Shown here in pieces: positions 61,255-64,000 of a stretch of DNA of 64,000 nucleotides (position 1 is the stretch's first letter; every line of letters begins with the position of its first letter). A program made the translations under genes and the position numbers. Source of the DNA: Capitella teleta. Taxonomy: Eukaryota > Annelida > Polychaeta > Capitellidae. The notes beneath the pieces were generated by a model. It saw only the letters and a list, made by a program, of their open reading frames with translations. It did not search any database and was not told where the DNA came from. The DNA lies in NCBI GenBank assembly GCA_000328365.1, contig KB308542.1:96779-160778 (forward strand), given 5' to 3'.

Positions 61255-63722
61255 GCGTGATGCTATTCTTCTTGCGTTTGTTAAAAAGGGCGTTATGACT
61301 AAGAAGATAAAATTCTTATGACCACATATGTGAAAACAGAATTGAAAACAGGTGCAAACTGGATCCTGTAATGTTGTATACTAGTGTTATATGATTGAAT
61401 GGATTATGTATCAACTCAGGGCACTAGAAGGATTGCATTGATGCTAATTTTTCAGGGTGTTTTGGTGACAAGGCGCGCAGCATTATTTTGTAGCATCTGA
61501 ATCCGTCGAATAAGTTGATCAGGAATATCATTTAGAAGTGCGTTATGGTAGTCTATTCTCGAGATGACATTTGCGAGCACTGCTTTCGCGCAAGCTGTCT
61601 GATCAAGGTGACAGCGGATCTTTGATATGCGTGAAAGAATAATAATATGCTGATCTCAGTAAAGCATTCACTTGTCCTTCCATGGTAAGGTTTCGGACGG
61701 TGGTAGTGGGTGGGCAACCCTTTCTTTCCGATGGTGATGTTGATGTTATTGAGGAAACGCTGGTTTGCTTTCGAGGATAATATCATGAATTCAGTTTTGC
61801 TGTCATTCAGTTTTAATTTATTTTTAACCATTCATTGCTTGATCTTGACCAGGCAGAGTTCCATGTCGGCCAGCCCGGCTCTGACGGCCCTGTTGTCACG
61901 CGGTTCAAGACTGCGGTAAAACTGTGGGTCGTCTGCGTATATATGGTAGCTGAGGCCATGGGCTCTGAAGATGTCGCCAATTGGAAGAGTGTAAAGCAGA
62001 AACAGCAGGGGTCTTAAAACAGAGCCCTGCGGCACACCGATGTTGAGCGTATGCATGCTTGATCTTGATGTTCCCGCTTGTACAAACTGCTTTCTGTCAG
62101 ACAAATAGGACTGCAGCCAGTCGAGTGCATTTCCTGTGATACCAACACGATTCTTAAGACGATCCAACAAGATATGGTGGTCTATCGTGTCAAATGCAGC
62201 ACTAAGGTCCAACATGACAAGAACTGCGCACTCTCCAAGGTCGAAGTTGCTATTAATGGCATTCTGTACTTAGAGAATAGCGGTCTCGGTGCTGTGTCCT
62301 GGACGGTATGCGGACTGGTGGGCGTCGATGATGTTGTTACGTAGAAGGTGGCTTTGCAGTTCATGTGCGACTGCTTTCTCGAGGAATTTCTCGATGGATG
62401 GCAGGTAGGAAATTGAGCGCAGATTCATTGGATGACTTCTGTCCTGATTTGGTTTCTTCAACCTAGGGGTTACCTGGGCAACCTTGAGGGCTTCGGGAAC
62501 CTGTCCTTCTCGCATTGATTTGTTTATAAAGTTAACGATGGAAGTCTTCACTACTTCTAACACTTGAGGAAGCTTCACAAGGCTGATGGGCATAGGATCA
62601 AGGCCGCATGGCTTGTGACACGATTTGATGATGCCTACCAGAGCCCTTTCTGACAGCTCAGAGAATGAAGAAAGCAGCGATGTAGGCGAAGTTGGGGCTT
62701 CATGGTTTGCTGATGGGGTTGATAGCATACTGCCCAGTTGCTCACGATATTCAGGATTTTGTCGCTGAAAATCTGGGCCGATTGCTCAGCATGTTCCTTT
62801 GACTCTTCTGAGGAGGAGATCGTCATGCATTCAATATTGAGGAAGCCGTCAAGGATTTTGAAAGTGGTCTTGCTGTCGGCATTCATCAGACTCTCTTTTA
62901 GGTGCTGATATTTTGCATTGATTTTAGCGACCTTCTCTTGCTGTTCCTTGAACATCATCAGCCTGTGCGTCTCCAGACCAGATTTTTGATATAGTCCACC
63001 TTACTTTTATTGCCTCGTGAACCTCATCTGAGTACCATGACTTCCACATACATGCCAACCTTTGTCCAGAGCAAAAACGGAAATAATTAAAGGAAATCAG
63101 TGACGGGGGTGGGTGCGGAGGGGGTGGCCCCTCCATATAGTCCCGCAGGGATAATTTTCGTATTTCGGTGGTTAGGGATGGCCTCAGGAAGCACGGTTTG
63201 GTTCAAACTTTGTGCACTTAGAATTTAAGCAATGCCCATGAACCACGAATATTTAAATCATTGGTTACACATGTATGAGAAGTGGAGACGCAATCTTCGA
63301 TGTCATCAATTGTTGACAACATTTTCTCATCAAATACCCTTTGTAGTTCACGAGCAAGGTTATGTGGTTTTATGGACTTCATTGGTCTGACCATTATCGT
63401 CTTTGGAGATGCAAGAGCAGGCTGCAGACAGAAAGAGCAAGTAACCAGAGAATGGTCCGCAATGGTGGGGTCATGCACGGTGATAGAGTTCACGAGACGG
63501 CGTGGTTCATCTATCGGCGTTATGATCAGGTCCAGTAGGTGACCGGCGCGATGTGTTGGTTTGGATACATGTTGTTGCAGGTCCAGTGAAAAGAGCAGAT
63601 CGTTGAACAGTCGTGCACCACTGTCATTCGGTTGATCCCTATGGAAGTTGAAATCACCCATGATGCATTTATTTATTCCTCTTCCATAGGGTGCCACAAT
63701 GCTCCATCTATCCATTCGGCAT
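61255..63722 (-). mobile_element. CR1/L2-like LINE with endonuclease and reverse transcriptase, decayed
   Basis: Minus strand, from the 63.7 kb end: endonuclease C-terminal half (CIMGDFNFHRDQ, HLLDLIITP, ADHSLVTC), a linker (HLKESLMNADSKTTFKILDG), then reverse transcriptase (VTPRLKKPNQDRSHPMNLRS, DAHQSAYRPGHSTETAI, MLDLSAAFDTIDHHILLDRL, GVPQGSVLRPLLFLLYTL, YHIYADDPQFY, MVKNKLKLNDSKTEFMILSS). The YADD site is intact. Several frame changes split the ORF. The 5' end is cut by a SINE at 63723. The last 200 bp (61460-61255) recur inverted at 7630-7830. Confidence 0.88.
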
Positions 63723-64000
63723 CAAATAGCTCAATCGGTTTGACCGGCTGACCGCAATTCTATGCCGACCGTGGGGGTCGAGGTCCGGGTTCGAGACCCG
63801 ATCAGGCCACGGGCGTTAAAATTGTAAATTATAATTGTAATTAGTTATAATTGTAATTCTTCGGTGACTCTGCAGTGCTGCCCAACTGTGTAACAAGGCC
63901 GGGCGCTGTGTACTACTGTCTATAGTGGAATGCAGGTTAAAGATATGATTTATCGATATGAGTAGGAGAAAACCCCGGTCTCAGGCCTTCTGTTCTGGCG
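63723..64000 (+). mobile_element. tRNA-derived SINE, copy 2 (runs off the window)
   Basis: Starts AAATAGCTCAATCGGTTTG, with the same A and B boxes and body as the copy at 9850. It lies within the LINE's endonuclease region. Confidence 0.85.

Overview
This is animal nuclear DNA. It has spliced protein-coding genes with GT-AG introns (many only 45-65 bp), metazoan families (a nicotinic-type Cys-loop receptor, a TALE homeobox gene, a fibrinogen-related lectin-like protein, kinetochore protein SKA1, ciliary protein SPAG8), TATA boxes, AATAAA signals, and LINE, SINE and DNA-transposon debris in AT-rich spacers. The species cannot be fixed from the window. Very short introns, long A/T tracts and these transposon families suit a marine invertebrate. 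Two N-runs (24658-25176 and 41318-41367) are assembly gaps.

Layout. 1-8 kb: NCBP1 (cap-binding CBP80, +, at least 21 exons) converges on SDHAF4 (-), whose only intron is full of palindromic MITE halves. 8-13 kb: an internally deleted LINE, a tRNA-derived SINE and intergenic DNA with an ATT microsatellite. 13.4-14.7 kb: a five-exon gene for a small secreted basic protein laid out like a cyclic peptide-hormone precursor; this is the window's most interesting unknown. 15-19.3 kb: a TTAA-flanked MITE, a second tRNA-derived SINE and a decayed tandem glycosyltransferase remnant. 20-24.4 kb: a TALE homeobox gene (-) with a duplicated upstream segment, then a small single-pass membrane protein (-). 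25-31 kb: LINE remains and a tandem CRE pair.

31.6-39.2 kb: a complete nine-exon nicotinic acetylcholine receptor-like subunit (-), with a 2.75 kb inverted-terminal-repeat element in its longest intron. 40.6-42 kb: two MITE copies head to head across an assembly gap. 42.2-45.4 kb: a secreted fibrinogen-related protein (-) with a Tc1-like relic in an intron. 47.4-48.9 kb: an intronless PARG (+). 49.6-51.3 kb: SPAG8 (-). 53.2-54.6 kb: SKA1 (+). 55.3-56.1 kb: an intronless phosphatase with an N-terminal beta-rich domain (+). 56.5-58 kb: a Tc1-like relic in a LINE. 59.8-61.1 kb: a secreted protein of unknown family (+). 61.3-64 kb: a CR1/L2-like LINE (-) cut by a second copy of the first SINE.

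The genes are mostly unrelated housekeeping or signalling genes, and I see no operon-like logic. Exon boundaries were derived by hand from splice consensus, reading phase and family alignment. For NCBP1, SDHAF4, the peptide gene, TALE, the membrane protein, the receptor, the lectin, SPAG8 and SKA1 the phases close exactly. One junction in the 59.8 kb gene is unresolved.
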